The position numbers and the translations under genes are program-made. Below, in pieces: positions 48,153 through 56,271 of a stretch of 64,000 nucleotides of DNA. Source of the DNA: Chromobacterium violaceum ATCC 12472. Lineage in GTDB: Bacteria; Pseudomonadota; Gammaproteobacteria; Burkholderiales; Chromobacteriaceae. Numbering within the stretch: position 1 is the first letter of the stretch; each line of letters starts with the position of its first letter. The DNA lies in NCBI RefSeq assembly GCF_000007705.1, contig NC_005085.1, positions 186,001 through 250,000 of the forward strand. Direction: 5' to 3'. The notes beneath the pieces are model-generated. The model had not been told where the DNA came from. It ran no database searches and saw only the letters and a list, made by a program, of their open reading frames with translations.

Positions 48153-49426
48153 CATTTTTCGCTTCCTGCGGACATCGCTTCGCGGATCAGCGCCAGCATT
48201 CTCTCGCTGGCGCCGCGGTGGGCGTCGCGGAAACGCACGGCGCCCTGGCGCATCGCCTCGCCGGCGGCCGGATCGTCCATCAGAGACAAAGCCGTCGACA
48301 CCAGCGCGGCCGCGTCTCCCACCTGGCGGCCCGCGCCGGCCGCCAGCGAATCGGCGGCGGCCTGCTGGAAATTGAACACCGACGGACCGAACAGCGCCGG
48401 CACGCCCACCTGGGCCGGCTCGATCAGGTTGTGGCAACCGTAAGGCAGCAGGCTGCCGCCGATGAAGGCGACGTCGCAGGCCCCAAGGTAGCCGAACATC
48501 TCGCCCATGCTGTCGCCCAGCCATACCCGGGTGTCGGCGGCGATGGCGGCGCCGCCGCTGCGGCGCTGCGATTTCAAGCCGCGTTCGGCTGCCAGCTTTT
48601 CCACCTCGTCCCAGCGTTCCGGATGGCGCGGCACCAGCACCAGCAGGGTGTCGCCGACGGCGGCGCCGGCGGCCAGCCAGGCGTCCAGGATCAGCGCTTC
48701 TTCGCCGTCGCGGGTGCTGGCGCACAGCAGCGCGCGCCGCCCGCCGGCCATGGCGCGGAAATCGGCGGCCAGATGACGTTGCGCTTCCGGCACCTCGATA
48801 TCATATTTGCTGCTGCCGCAAACAGAGACACTCCGAGCACCTAACTGCCGCAAACGATCGGCATCTTCAGCCGTTTGCGCGGCAACGGCGGTCAATTTAG
48901 CGATTGCCGGAGAAATCAGGCCGGCAATCTTGCGATAACCGTTCAGCGATTTTTCAGACAATCTGGCATTGGCCAGCAGCAACGGAATCCGCTGCGCCGC
49001 GGCCGCGTGGATCAGGTTGGGCCAGATTTCGGTTTCCATCAGCACGCCGCAGCGCGGCCGGTAGGCGCGCAGAAAATCGGCGGCGGCCTGCGGATAATCG
49101 TAGGGCAGGTAGCGGACCTCGGCATCCGGGTACAGCTGCTCGGCGGTGGCGCGGCCGGTCGGCGTCATCTGGGTCAGCAGCAGCGGCGCGTCCGGCCATT
49201 CGCGGCGTATCGCCGCCACCAAGGGCTGGGCGGCGCGCGTTTCGCCGACCGACACCGCGTGGATCCAGATCGCGCCGGTCGCGCTGGGCGACAGGGCCTG
49301 GCCGAAGCGCTCGTCCCAATGCTCCAGATAGGCCGGCGCCTTGCGCGCCCGCTTCTTCAGATAGCGCCGCACCAGCGGCGTCAACGCGCGCCACAGGCCG
49401 TTGTACAGCGCCAGCTGCCAGCTCAT
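48152..49426 (-). CDS. waaA: 3-deoxy-D-manno-octulosonic acid (Kdo) transferase
   Basis: Adds Kdo to lipid A precursor at the inner membrane. The 424-residue product has an N-terminal membrane anchor region, IWIHAVSVGETRAAQPL, and the C-terminal glycosyltransferase lobe with IGGSLLPYGCHNLIEPA. The ATG at 49426 overlaps the waaC stop (ATGA), so waaC-waaA is one unit. It ends at the terminator shared with pheC. Confidence 0.96.
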   Translation of the reverse strand: MSWQLALYNGLWRALTPLVRRYLKKRARKAPAYLEHWDERFGQALSPSATGAIWIHAVSVGETRAAQPLVAAIRREWPDAPLLLTQMTPTGRATAEQLYPDAEVRYLPYDYPQAAADFLRAYRPRCGVLMETEIWPNLIHAAAAQRIPLLLANARLSEKSLNGYRKIAGLISPAIAKLTAVAAQTAEDADRLRQLGARSVSVCGSSKYDIEVPEAQRHLAADFRAMAGGRRALLCASTRDGEEALILDAWLAAGAAVGDTLLVLVPRHPERWDEVEKLAAERGLKSQRRSGGAAIAADTRVWLGDSMGEMFGYLGACDVAFIGGSLLPYGCHNLIEPAQVGVPALFGPSVFNFQQAAADSLAAGAGRQVGDAAALVSTALSLMDDPAAGEAMRQGAVRFRDAHRGASERMLALIREAMSAGSEK

Positions 49427-50382
49427 GGCCAATCCAGCCTCGTTTGCAACGCCGCCAGCGCCTCGTCCACGGTCGGACACTGGCCGATATTGCCCAGATT
49501 GGTCGCCCACGGCGTTTCCACCACGCCGGTCTGCTGCGGATCGGTATCGGTATAGATGGCCGCCACCGGCACGTTCAGGGCATTGGCCAGATGGACGAGG
49601 CCGGTGTCGACTCCGACGACGGCGCTGGCGTTGCCCAGCAGACCGGCGGCCTCTACCAGGCTCATCTTGGGCGCCACCACGGCGGCCGGCAGCCTGGCGG
49701 CCAGCCTTTGCGCGCGCGCCTTTTCCTTGTCGTTGCCCCAGGGCAGCACCGTCACCATGTCGTGCTGAGTGGATAACCTGGTGCCCAGCTCCACCCAGCG
49801 CGCTTCCGGCCATTCCTTGGACGCGCGGCTGGTGGCGTGCAGCAGCACTGCGTAGCGGCCGCTGAGCATCCAGCCCGGCCGCTCGCCGCGGCGGATGCCG
49901 AACTGCGGCGGACCGTCCGGCGCGTAGCCGAAGCTGAGGCCGAACAGCAGCCGGTTGCGGTCTATCGCCGACAGCTTGCGCGAAACCTTGTGCTTCTTGT
50001 CGTAAAACAGGCTGGCCAGCGCCTCGCGGGCACTGCCCCAACCCAGGCCAGCCAAAGGGGCGCCGGCCCAGCGGGCGGGGATCGCGCTCTTGATCAGACC
50101 CTGGCTGTCGAGCACCAGGTCGAAGCGGGCGTCGCGCAGTTTTTGCTTCAAGGCCTTCAATTCGCGCCAGGCGGACGGCTGCCACAAGCGGCGGCGCCAG
50201 CTGCGCCAGCTCAAGGTCAGCACCTCGTCCACCTGCGGATGCAGGCGGGCGATGTCGGCGAAGCTTTCCTCGGTCAACCAGCTCAAGCGGATATTCGGGT
50301 AATGCGTCTTCAGCTCGGTAATGGCCGGCCAGGTGTGGATAAGGTCGCCCATCGACGAGGTGCGCACGATCAGCACATTCAT
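49423..50382 (-). CDS. waaC: Lipopolysaccharide heptosyltransferase I
   Basis: Adds the first heptose to Kdo2-lipid A. The 319-residue product is GT9 family: MNVLIVRTSSMGDLIHTWPA at the start, HATSRASKEWPEARW and GVDTGLVHLANALNVPV in the C-terminal donor-binding lobe. I chose the ATG at 50382; two more in-frame ATGs lie just upstream. A TACAAT box overlaps the earliest of these, so the message may be nearly leaderless. A perfect DnaA box lies inside the 5' end. Confidence 0.95.
   Translation of the reverse strand: MNVLIVRTSSMGDLIHTWPAITELKTHYPNIRLSWLTEESFADIARLHPQVDEVLTLSWRSWRRRLWQPSAWRELKALKQKLRDARFDLVLDSQGLIKSAIPARWAGAPLAGLGWGSAREALASLFYDKKHKVSRKLSAIDRNRLLFGLSFGYAPDGPPQFGIRRGERPGWMLSGRYAVLLHATSRASKEWPEARWVELGTRLSTQHDMVTVLPWGNDKEKARAQRLAARLPAAVVAPKMSLVEAAGLLGNASAVVGVDTGLVHLANALNVPVAAIYTDTDPQQTGVVETPWATNLGNIGQCPTVDEALAALQTRLDWP
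50334..50342 (-). promoter_or_regulatory. DnaA box inside waaC
   Basis: A perfect TTATCCACA on the reverse strand, within the first codons of waaC, at the left edge of the DnaA-box cluster. Confidence 0.6.
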
Positions 50383-50444
50383 CATGGCGCGCATTGTACC
50401 CGAGCGGGGCTGTGGTTAACCAAGTAAAATCCCTCGTGACCGGA

Positions 50445-50615
50445 TGTGGATAAACAGCTGTGAATAAGTTCGGCTGGATTTATCCACAATTCACCCAACC
50501 ATTGCGCAATGCAATAATCCAATGCCTATCAACAGGACAAACCTATGAAGCAAAGGGCTTTTTCGTAATTGTCCACATCAAAAGGCTACCTTCAGCAGTT
50601 TCATCATTTTATAGT
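50445..50615 (+). repeat. DnaA-box module, copy 1
   Basis: Contains TGTGGATAA (50445), TTATCCACAA (50480), CAAAC (50538), TTGTCCACAT (50569) and CAGTTTCATCATTTTATA (50596). The same elements occur in the same order in copy 2, at offsets of 257-258 bp, with small indels between. Confidence 0.75.
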
Positions 50616-50701
50616 TGCGCTAATGAAAAACCGCTGAGACGAGACAAGCTGCACGCAAAAAAAGTCTTGCACAAGCAAGTCGGCAAAACTGGATCAACAA
50701 C

Positions 50702-50872
50702 TGTGGACAACCATGAGTCTGCAGAAAACGTAAAAGTTATCCACAACTGCTCACCCGATTGACGGTAGCCCTGACAACAGCTTTGCACGACTTCCAAACA
50801 TTTGAAAACAAAAGGATAAATGCACTTATCCACATGAAGAAGCCGTCTTCTACCAGTTTCTTCATTTTATAA
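50702..50872 (+). repeat. DnaA-box module, copy 2
   Basis: Contains TGTGGACAA (50702), TTATCCACAA (50737), CAAAC (50795), TTATCCACAT (50826) and CAGTTTCTTCATTTTATA (50854), aligned with copy 1. It ends directly before the glycosyltransferase start. Confidence 0.75.
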
Positions 50873-50890
50873 ATGGGAAAACATGAAAAG

Positions 50891-51649
50891 ATGCGAGTCG
50901 CAATCAGCGCGGTGCTTATCACCAAAAACGCAGGCAAACAGCTTGAGCAATGTCTGCAGAGCTTGAGCTTCGCCGACGAGATCGTGGTTGTGGATTCCGG
51001 CAGCAGCGATAGCACATTGGCAATAGCCTCAGCCTATAAGGCGAAAGTTATCCACCAGGAATGGCTGGGATTCGGTCCGCAGAAGCAATTCGCGGTCAGC
51101 CAGGCCAGCCACGACTGGGTGCTGTGCCTGGATGCGGATGAATACCTTTCTGAAGAATTGTCCTTGTCTATCAACAAGATACGGGAAAATCCACAGGCGG
51201 CCGCCTACCGCTTCCCGCGCTGCAACCGTTTCATGGGCCGTTTCCTGAAACACGGCGAAGGCTACCCGGACTGGTCGCTGCGCCTGTTCGACCGCCACCG
51301 CGCGCGCTGGTCTGACGACGCGGTGCACGAGTACGTGATCTGCGACGGTCCTGTGGAAAAGCTGGCCGGCGACCTGATGCACGAATCAGGCGAAGACATC
51401 GCGCTCTACTTGTCCAAGCAGAACCGCTACACCTCGCTGCAAGCGGAGCAACTACATGCGCGCGGCAAGAAGGTCGGCGCCGGCAAGCTGCTGTTCAGCC
51501 CGCTGCTGCGCTTTTTCAAGTTCTACTTCGTCCGCCGCGGCTTTCTGGATGGACTGCCCGGCCTGGTGCACATCTCGATCGGCTGCTTCAACAGCTATAT
51601 CAAGTACGCGAAGCTGATCGAACTCCGCCGTCTGGACAAAGACCGCTGA
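50891..51649 (+). CDS. Family 2 glycosyltransferase (LPS core type)
   Basis: The 252-residue product has an N-terminal GT-A fold (MRVAISAVLITKNAGKQ, VVDSGSSDST) and the metal-binding DAD motif in VLCLDADEY (D81, D83). It resembles WaaE/LgtF-type enzymes that add a beta-glucose to heptose I of the LPS core, fitting its place near waaC-waaA. The exact sugar and linkage are not proven. The ATG at 50891 is used; an ATG at 50873 would add six residues. No strong ribosome site precedes either. Confidence 0.88.
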   Translation: MRVAISAVLITKNAGKQLEQCLQSLSFADEIVVVDSGSSDSTLAIASAYKAKVIHQEWLGFGPQKQFAVSQASHDWVLCLDADEYLSEELSLSINKIRENPQAAAYRFPRCNRFMGRFLKHGEGYPDWSLRLFDRHRARWSDDAVHEYVICDGPVEKLAGDLMHESGEDIALYLSKQNRYTSLQAEQLHARGKKVGAGKLLFSPLLRFFKFYFVRRGFLDGLPGLVHISIGCFNSYIKYAKLIELRRLDKDR

Positions 51650-51760
51650 CGACATGCCAGCCTGCCCAGGGGCGAAGCGGGCTTGGCTGATCACGCGGAA
51701 TGACATTTGGTTTATTTGGCGGATTCCCTTAGCATGGAGCTTTGCTTCGGGAACGAACAA

Positions 51761-52207
51761 ATGGATGCCATCCTCATCCGGCTCATGACGGAAGCCGATA
51801 TCGGCGCCGTGGCTCGCTTGTGCGGCGATCTGGACTATCCGACCACTCCCGAGCAGCTGACGGCCCGCTACGCCGCCGTGCGCGCCGCGGCGGACAACGA
51901 AATCTGGGTCGCGGAACTGGGCGGCGAGGTGGTTGGCTGGATCCACGGCCACGGCGGCCATCTGCTGGAAGCGGACAGCTATGTCGAAATCGGCGGCATT
52001 GTCGTCGATCCGGCCTGCCGCAGCCTGGGCATCGGCCGCTTGCTGCTGGAAACCTGCGAGCAATGGGCGCAGGACCGCGGCTATGCCCGCATTCGGCTGC
52101 GCTCCGGCATCCATCGCACCTGGGCCCACGCTTTCTACCATCGCCTCGGCTACCAGCAGAAAAGCACCGGCATCACTTTCGCGCTCGACCTGCCGCGGCG
52201 CGATTGA
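51761..52207 (+). CDS. GNAT-family acetyltransferase
   Basis: The 148-residue product has the GNAT core with IGGIVVDPACRSLGIGRLLLE (acetyl-CoA binding) and AHAFYHRLGYQQ near the end. Substrate unknown. The ATG at 51761 (MDAILIRLM) is preferred; in-frame ATG 51734 and a TTG at 51707 are possible. It is upstream of a same-strand S66 peptidase gene. Confidence 0.85.
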   Translation: MDAILIRLMTEADIGAVARLCGDLDYPTTPEQLTARYAAVRAAADNEIWVAELGGEVVGWIHGHGGHLLEADSYVEIGGIVVDPACRSLGIGRLLLETCEQWAQDRGYARIRLRSGIHRTWAHAFYHRLGYQQKSTGITFALDLPRRD

Positions 52208-52245
52208 GCGCGGCCGGCCTATCCACACGCTCCAGGACCACACGC

Positions 52246-53241
52246 ATGCCGATCCGTTTTCCCGCTCCGCTCCAGCCCGGCGACGCCATCGCCGTCACCG
52301 CTTTTTCCTCCGGCGTCCATCCAAGGCTGCATGGCCGGCTGGACGACGCGCTGAACGAGCTGCGCGCGCGCGGCTACCGGGTGGTGGAGGGCGAGTGCCT
52401 GCGGGACGAGAAACACGACGCCAGCGCGCCGGCCGCGGCGCGGCTGGGCGAATTGCGGCGCTTCCTGTTCGACCCCGAGATCCGCGCCATCCTGCCGCCC
52501 TGGGGCGGCGAGCGGGCGATCGAGCTGCTGCCGGGTCTGGATTTCGCCGCGCTGGCCGGGCTGCCGCCGAAGTGGATCGCCGGTTTCTCCGACGTCTCCA
52601 CCCTGATGGCGCCGCTGACGCTATGCGCCGGCTGGGCGACGCTGCACGGCCCCAACCTGATGGACCTGCCTTTGAAAGACAGGCTGTTCGGCAACGAGGC
52701 GCTGCTGGCGGCGCTGGAGACCGGCATGCCGCCGGCGCAGGAACCGCATGGCCAGTACTGGCGCTGGGACGAGCCGGGCCGGCAGTTCGCCAACCGTGTG
52801 AGGCTCCTGGGCGGCGGCAGCGGAAAAATGGAAGGACGATTGATAGGCGGTTGCCTGGATGTGCTGGCATCGCTGCAGGGCACGCCGTATTTCGATCTGG
52901 ACGCGTTCAAGGCCGAGCCGGCCATCCTGTACCTGGAAAACTGCGAACTCGCGCCCTGCGGCGTTTTAAGGGCCTTGGCGGGCCTCAGGCTGTCCGGGAC
53001 GCTGGATGGCCTCTCCGGGCTGGTGTTGGGCCGCAGCGGCGCCCAGGATGCCGCGGACGGGCAAGCATTGCGCTATCAGGACGCCTTGCGCGCCGCGCTG
53101 GACGGTTTGCCCTATCCGGTAGTCATCGATGCCGACATCGGCCACGTGCCGCCGCAATGGAGCCTGCTCAACGGCGCCTGGGCGGTGTTGGAGGTGTTTG
53201 GCGAGGGGCGGGCCAGGCTGGAGCAGCGCGCGGCGCGCTGA
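52246..53241 (+). CDS. S66-family peptidase (LD-carboxypeptidase/MccF-like)
   Basis: The 331-residue product has the S66 layout: N-terminal AIVATAF-type strand, then Ser115 in AGFSDVSTL (nucleophile), a Glu in LYLENCE and a His in DIGHVPPQWS, forming the Ser-Glu-His triad. Family members cut LD-peptides of murein recycling or, as in MccF, release acyl-sulfonamide-like antibiotics. The choice between these is open. It begins 38 nt after the GNAT gene. Confidence 0.87.
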   Translation: MPIRFPAPLQPGDAIAVTAFSSGVHPRLHGRLDDALNELRARGYRVVEGECLRDEKHDASAPAAARLGELRRFLFDPEIRAILPPWGGERAIELLPGLDFAALAGLPPKWIAGFSDVSTLMAPLTLCAGWATLHGPNLMDLPLKDRLFGNEALLAALETGMPPAQEPHGQYWRWDEPGRQFANRVRLLGGGSGKMEGRLIGGCLDVLASLQGTPYFDLDAFKAEPAILYLENCELAPCGVLRALAGLRLSGTLDGLSGLVLGRSGAQDAADGQALRYQDALRAALDGLPYPVVIDADIGHVPPQWSLLNGAWAVLEVFGEGRARLEQRAAR

Positions 53242-53247
53242 CGGCGT

Positions 53248-53688
53248 TTACAGCGCCATCCGGTAGAAAACCACGCGCTCGGTTTCCTCGAAGCCCAGCG
53301 CCTGGTGCGCTTGCTGCGAAACCAGGTTGTCCAGGGCGGTGTCGGACGCGAGCTCCGCGCAGCCGCGGTCCCGCGACCAGTCTTTTGCCGCGCCCAGCAG
53401 CCGGCCGGCGACGCCGGTCCGGCGATGCGCCGGCGCCACGTACAGGCCTTCGATGAAGCCGACCGGCGAATGGTGCGTTCCATTGACGTAGTCATGACGA
53501 AGCGCGACCTCGATCAGCCCGATCGCGCCGCATGAAGCGTCTGTTGCGACGAAGGCCGCGTAACGGGCCGGCTCGGCCGTTTGCGCGTCGATCTCGCGCC
53601 GGTGTTCATCGGATGGGCAATCCGGCCACAGCGCGGCGCGCAGCGCCAGCCAGACGTCCGGACGGGAGCAGGCGGGGGCGATGGTCAT
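53248..53688 (-). CDS. Aminoglycoside 6'-N-acetyltransferase-like protein
   Basis: The 146-residue product closely follows AAC(6')-I type enzymes of Gram-negatives, with WLALRAALWPDCPSDEH, RHDYVNGTHHSPVGFIEGLYV and ASDTALDNLVSQQAHQALGFEETERVV. These acetylate the 6'-amino group of aminoglycosides. Resistance in this organism is an inference. It sits in an ordinary chromosomal context, coupled by a 4-bp overlap to the upstream CorC-like gene, so it looks intrinsic rather than acquired. Confidence 0.85.
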   Translation of the reverse strand: MTIAPACSRPDVWLALRAALWPDCPSDEHRREIDAQTAEPARYAAFVATDASCGAIGLIEVALRHDYVNGTHHSPVGFIEGLYVAPAHRRTGVAGRLLGAAKDWSRDRGCAELASDTALDNLVSQQAHQALGFEETERVVFYRMAL

Positions 53689-54995
53689 ATCGACTCGAAC
53701 TCAGGCTGCGGCAGGTGGTGGCGCTGCACCAGGATCTTGTCCACCCGGGTGCGGTCCATGTCCACCACCTCGAAGCTGAAGCCGTTCCATTCGAAACGGT
53801 CGGTGACGCTGGGCACGCGGCCCAGCTGGTACAGCATCACGCCGGCCAGGGTGTGGATATTGCCGCCGGCCTCGCCCGGCAGCGGCGCTTCCAGCTCGAA
53901 GAACTCGCGGAAACGGTCCAGCGACACCATGCCGTCCACCAGCCAGCTGCCATCCTCTCTTTGTACGATCTCGTCTTCTTCGCCGTCGATAGCCGGCAGA
54001 TCGCCGACGATGGCTTCCATCACGTTGTTGATCGACACCAGGCCTTCCAGCTCGCCGTACTCGTCGACCACCAGCGCGCTGTGGCTGCGCGCCTGCTTGA
54101 ACTGCTCCAGCAGCTGCATCAGCGAGCAGGTGGACGGCACGTACAGCGGCGGCGACAGCTCGGCGGCGAAATCCAGCGCCTCGCCCCTGAGCAGGCGGTC
54201 CAGCAGCGTCTTGGCGTTGAGCATGCCTATCACCTGGTCGGTGTCGCCGCGGCAGACCGGGAAATGGCTGAACGGATGGCCCAACAGCAGCTCGCGGTTG
54301 CGTTCCGGGCCGTCTTCCAGGTCCAGGATCACCACGTCCTTGCGCGGCGTCATCACCGCCGACGCCTTGCGGTTGTCCAGGCGGAAGATGTTTTCCACCA
54401 GCTCCTGTTCGGCGCGGTCGAACACGCCCTCGTCGGCGCCTTGCTCCATCAGCGTGCGGATCTCGTCCTCGGTGATGGACGGCTCGTCGCTCTTCTTCGC
54501 GCCCAGCACGCGCAGCAGGCCGTCGGTGACGCGGCTGAACACCTGCACCAGCGGCGCGCTCGCGCGCGACAGCAGCAGCATCGGCCGCGCCAGCGCCATC
54601 GCCACCCGTTCCGGGTTCAGCAGCGCCAGCCGCTTGGGCACCAGCTCGCCCAGGATCAGCGACAGCGTGGTGATGAACAGCACCATGGCGACGACCGACA
54701 GCGGCTTGGCGTACGGCGCCAGCGGCGCGTAGCGGGCCAGCGATTCGCGCAGGTGCTCGGACAGCGCCGCCTCGCCGTAGACGCCGGACAGGATGCTGAT
54801 CGAGGTGATGCCGATCTGGATGGTGGACAGGAAGCGGGTGGGCTCGGCGGCCAGCGCCAGCGCGGCGCGGGCGCCGCGGTGGCCGTCGTCGGCCCTTTGC
54901 TGCAGCCTGATCTTGCGCGAGGAGACGATGGCGATCTCGGCCATCGCGAATACCGCGTTCAACAGGATCAGGCCCAGCAGCAGTAGAATTTCCAC
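53685..54995 (-). CDS. CNNM/CorC-HlyC family membrane protein
   Basis: The 436-residue product has the three-part layout DUF21 membrane domain (about 1-195, three or four segments), CBS pair (about 210-330) and CorC_HlyC C-terminal domain (about 345-430). Such proteins are magnesium or cobalt transport-related, or called hemolysin-family by similarity; hemolytic activity is not implied. It overlaps the downstream AAC(6')-like gene by 4 nt. Confidence 0.93.
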   Translation of the reverse strand: MEILLLLGLILLNAVFAMAEIAIVSSRKIRLQQRADDGHRGARAALALAAEPTRFLSTIQIGITSISILSGVYGEAALSEHLRESLARYAPLAPYAKPLSVVAMVLFITTLSLILGELVPKRLALLNPERVAMALARPMLLLSRASAPLVQVFSRVTDGLLRVLGAKKSDEPSITEDEIRTLMEQGADEGVFDRAEQELVENIFRLDNRKASAVMTPRKDVVILDLEDGPERNRELLLGHPFSHFPVCRGDTDQVIGMLNAKTLLDRLLRGEALDFAAELSPPLYVPSTCSLMQLLEQFKQARSHSALVVDEYGELEGLVSINNVMEAIVGDLPAIDGEEDEIVQREDGSWLVDGMVSLDRFREFFELEAPLPGEAGGNIHTLAGVMLYQLGRVPSVTDRFEWNGFSFEVVDMDRTRVDKILVQRHHLPQPEFESI

Positions 54996-55077
54996 GATGA
55001 GGAAAGGGGAAAGTGGGAGAGCTACTAGCTTAGGGCAAGCCGCCCGCCGCGCAAAGCGGCGCGGCGGAGAATCGGAT

Positions 55078-55803
55078 TCAGAACAGGCAGCTTTGCGCGG
55101 CGGGGGCCGTCGCCCAGCGCACCGGCTGGCGGCCGCGGGCGATCAGCCAGGCGTTGACCTGGGAGAAGTGGCGGCAGCCGTGGAAACCGCGGCTGGCCGA
55201 CAGCGGCGACGGGTGGGCGGCGGTCAGCACCAGGTGGCGGGAGGCGTCGATGCGTTCGGCCTTGGTCTGCGCCCAGTTGCCCCACAGCAGGAACACGCAG
55301 CCGGGGTTGTCGCGGTTCACCGCGTCGATCAGCGCGTCGCTGACCGTTTGCCAGCCCAGCTTGCCGTGGCTGCCGGCCTTGTCCCGCTCGACGGTCAGCA
55401 CGCTGTTGAGCAGCAGCACGCCCTGTTGCGCCCAGTGGGTGAGATCGCCGCTGGCGGGCACGCCGAGGCCGAGATCGGCCGCCAGCTCCTTGTAGATGTT
55501 GCGCAGGGACGGCGGCACGCGCGCGCCGTCCGGCACCGAGAACGACAGGCCCATCGCCTCGCCGTCGCCGTGGTACGGATCCTGGCCCAGGATCACCACC
55601 TTGACGTCGGCCGGCGCGGCGAAAGCCAGCGCGTTGAACACCTGGGGCGGCGGCGGGAACAGCGTCTTGCCGTCCTGCTGCTGCAAGACCAGCAGGCGGT
55701 CGATTTCGGCCAGGCGGGCGGCGACGGCGGCTTGGTCCAATACCGCTTCCCAGTCGGGATGGATGCGGGCGAGGGCGGGGGCGAGGTAGGTCAATGAGGG
55801 CAT
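55078..55803 (-). CDS. ung: Uracil-DNA glycosylase
   Basis: Removes uracil from DNA. The 241-residue product has the catalytic loop ILGQDPYHGD (Asp75) and HPSPLSASRGF (leucine loop). Length and motifs are typical of family 1. The ATG at 55803 (MPSLTYLAPAL) is used because the 27 codons upstream are not Ung-like. It is a single gene between the CorC-like gene and the rhodanese terminator. Confidence 0.97.
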   Translation of the reverse strand: MPSLTYLAPALARIHPDWEAVLDQAAVAARLAEIDRLLVLQQQDGKTLFPPPPQVFNALAFAAPADVKVVILGQDPYHGDGEAMGLSFSVPDGARVPPSLRNIYKELAADLGLGVPASGDLTHWAQQGVLLLNSVLTVERDKAGSHGKLGWQTVSDALIDAVNRDNPGCVFLLWGNWAQTKAERIDASRHLVLTAAHPSPLSASRGFHGCRHFSQVNAWLIARGRQPVRWATAPAAQSCLF

Positions 55804-55872
55804 ATCGGGTTCTTTGCGGCGGATCGCCAGGCGGTTAACGTGGCTTGGAATGGCGGTGGCGCGATTCGTTCC

Positions 55873-55900
55873 AAAACAAAACACCGCCCGGGGGCGGTGT
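55873..55900 (-). terminator. Intrinsic terminator after rhodanese gene
   Basis: On the reverse strand ACACCGCC and GGCGGTGT (55900-55881) pair around a short GC loop, followed by a T-rich tract (TTTTGTTTT, 55880-55872). It lies 43 nt past the rhodanese stop. Confidence 0.8.
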
Positions 55901-55942
55901 CAGGCAGGGTGGGTCACCCCAATGGGGCGACGCGCCAAGACA

Positions 55943-56269
55943 TCAATACCGGGCGACGGCCGGGTCCACCTGGACCGACCAGGCGTCGATGCCGCCCTGC
56001 AGGTTGATCACGTCGTCGAAGCCGGCGTTCTGCAGGAACAGCGCCACCTGGGCGCTGCGCATGCCGTGGTGGCAGATGGCGACGATGGGCGCGTCGTCGG
56101 GCAGTTCGCTCATCCGGATCGGGATCAGATTCATCGGGATGTGGACACTGCCTTCGATGTGCGCGAGCTGATATTCCCAGCCCTCGCGCACGTCCAGCAG
56201 CACCGGCCGCGCGGCCTGGGGATCTGCCAGTTGCGCGGCGAGCGCCGGGGCGGTGATTTCGCGCAGCAT
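55943..56269 (-). CDS. Rhodanese-like sulfurtransferase
   Basis: The 108-residue single-domain product has the catalytic cysteine Cys66 in the loop CHHGMRS, LLDVREGWEYQLAHI at the start and GIDAWSVQVDP at the end. This GlpE-type layout transfers sulfane sulfur; donor and acceptor are unknown. It starts 2 nt after the PCMT-like gene, so the two are cotranscribed. Confidence 0.92.
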   Translation of the reverse strand: MLREITAPALAAQLADPQAARPVLLDVREGWEYQLAHIEGSVHIPMNLIPIRMSELPDDAPIVAICHHGMRSAQVALFLQNAGFDDVINLQGGIDAWSVQVDPAVARY

Positions 56270-56271
56270 GA

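Larger units (their letters stand above)
50383..50890. other. AT-richer gap with DnaA-box cluster
   Basis: No gene is supported in these 508 bp; short open frames cover parts but lack ribosome sites. The stretch is markedly AT-richer than its surroundings. It holds four perfect TTATCCACA boxes (50445, 50480, 50737, 50826) and at least four one-mismatch relatives (50411, 50459, 50569, 50702). Much of it is an imperfect direct duplication offset by about 257 bp. Confidence 0.75.

Noticed and set aside
50460-50762. A 100-residue open frame inside the DnaA-box region
   Set aside because: It begins in the repeat copy with no ribosome site, and its composition follows the AT-rich repeats rather than coding statistics.
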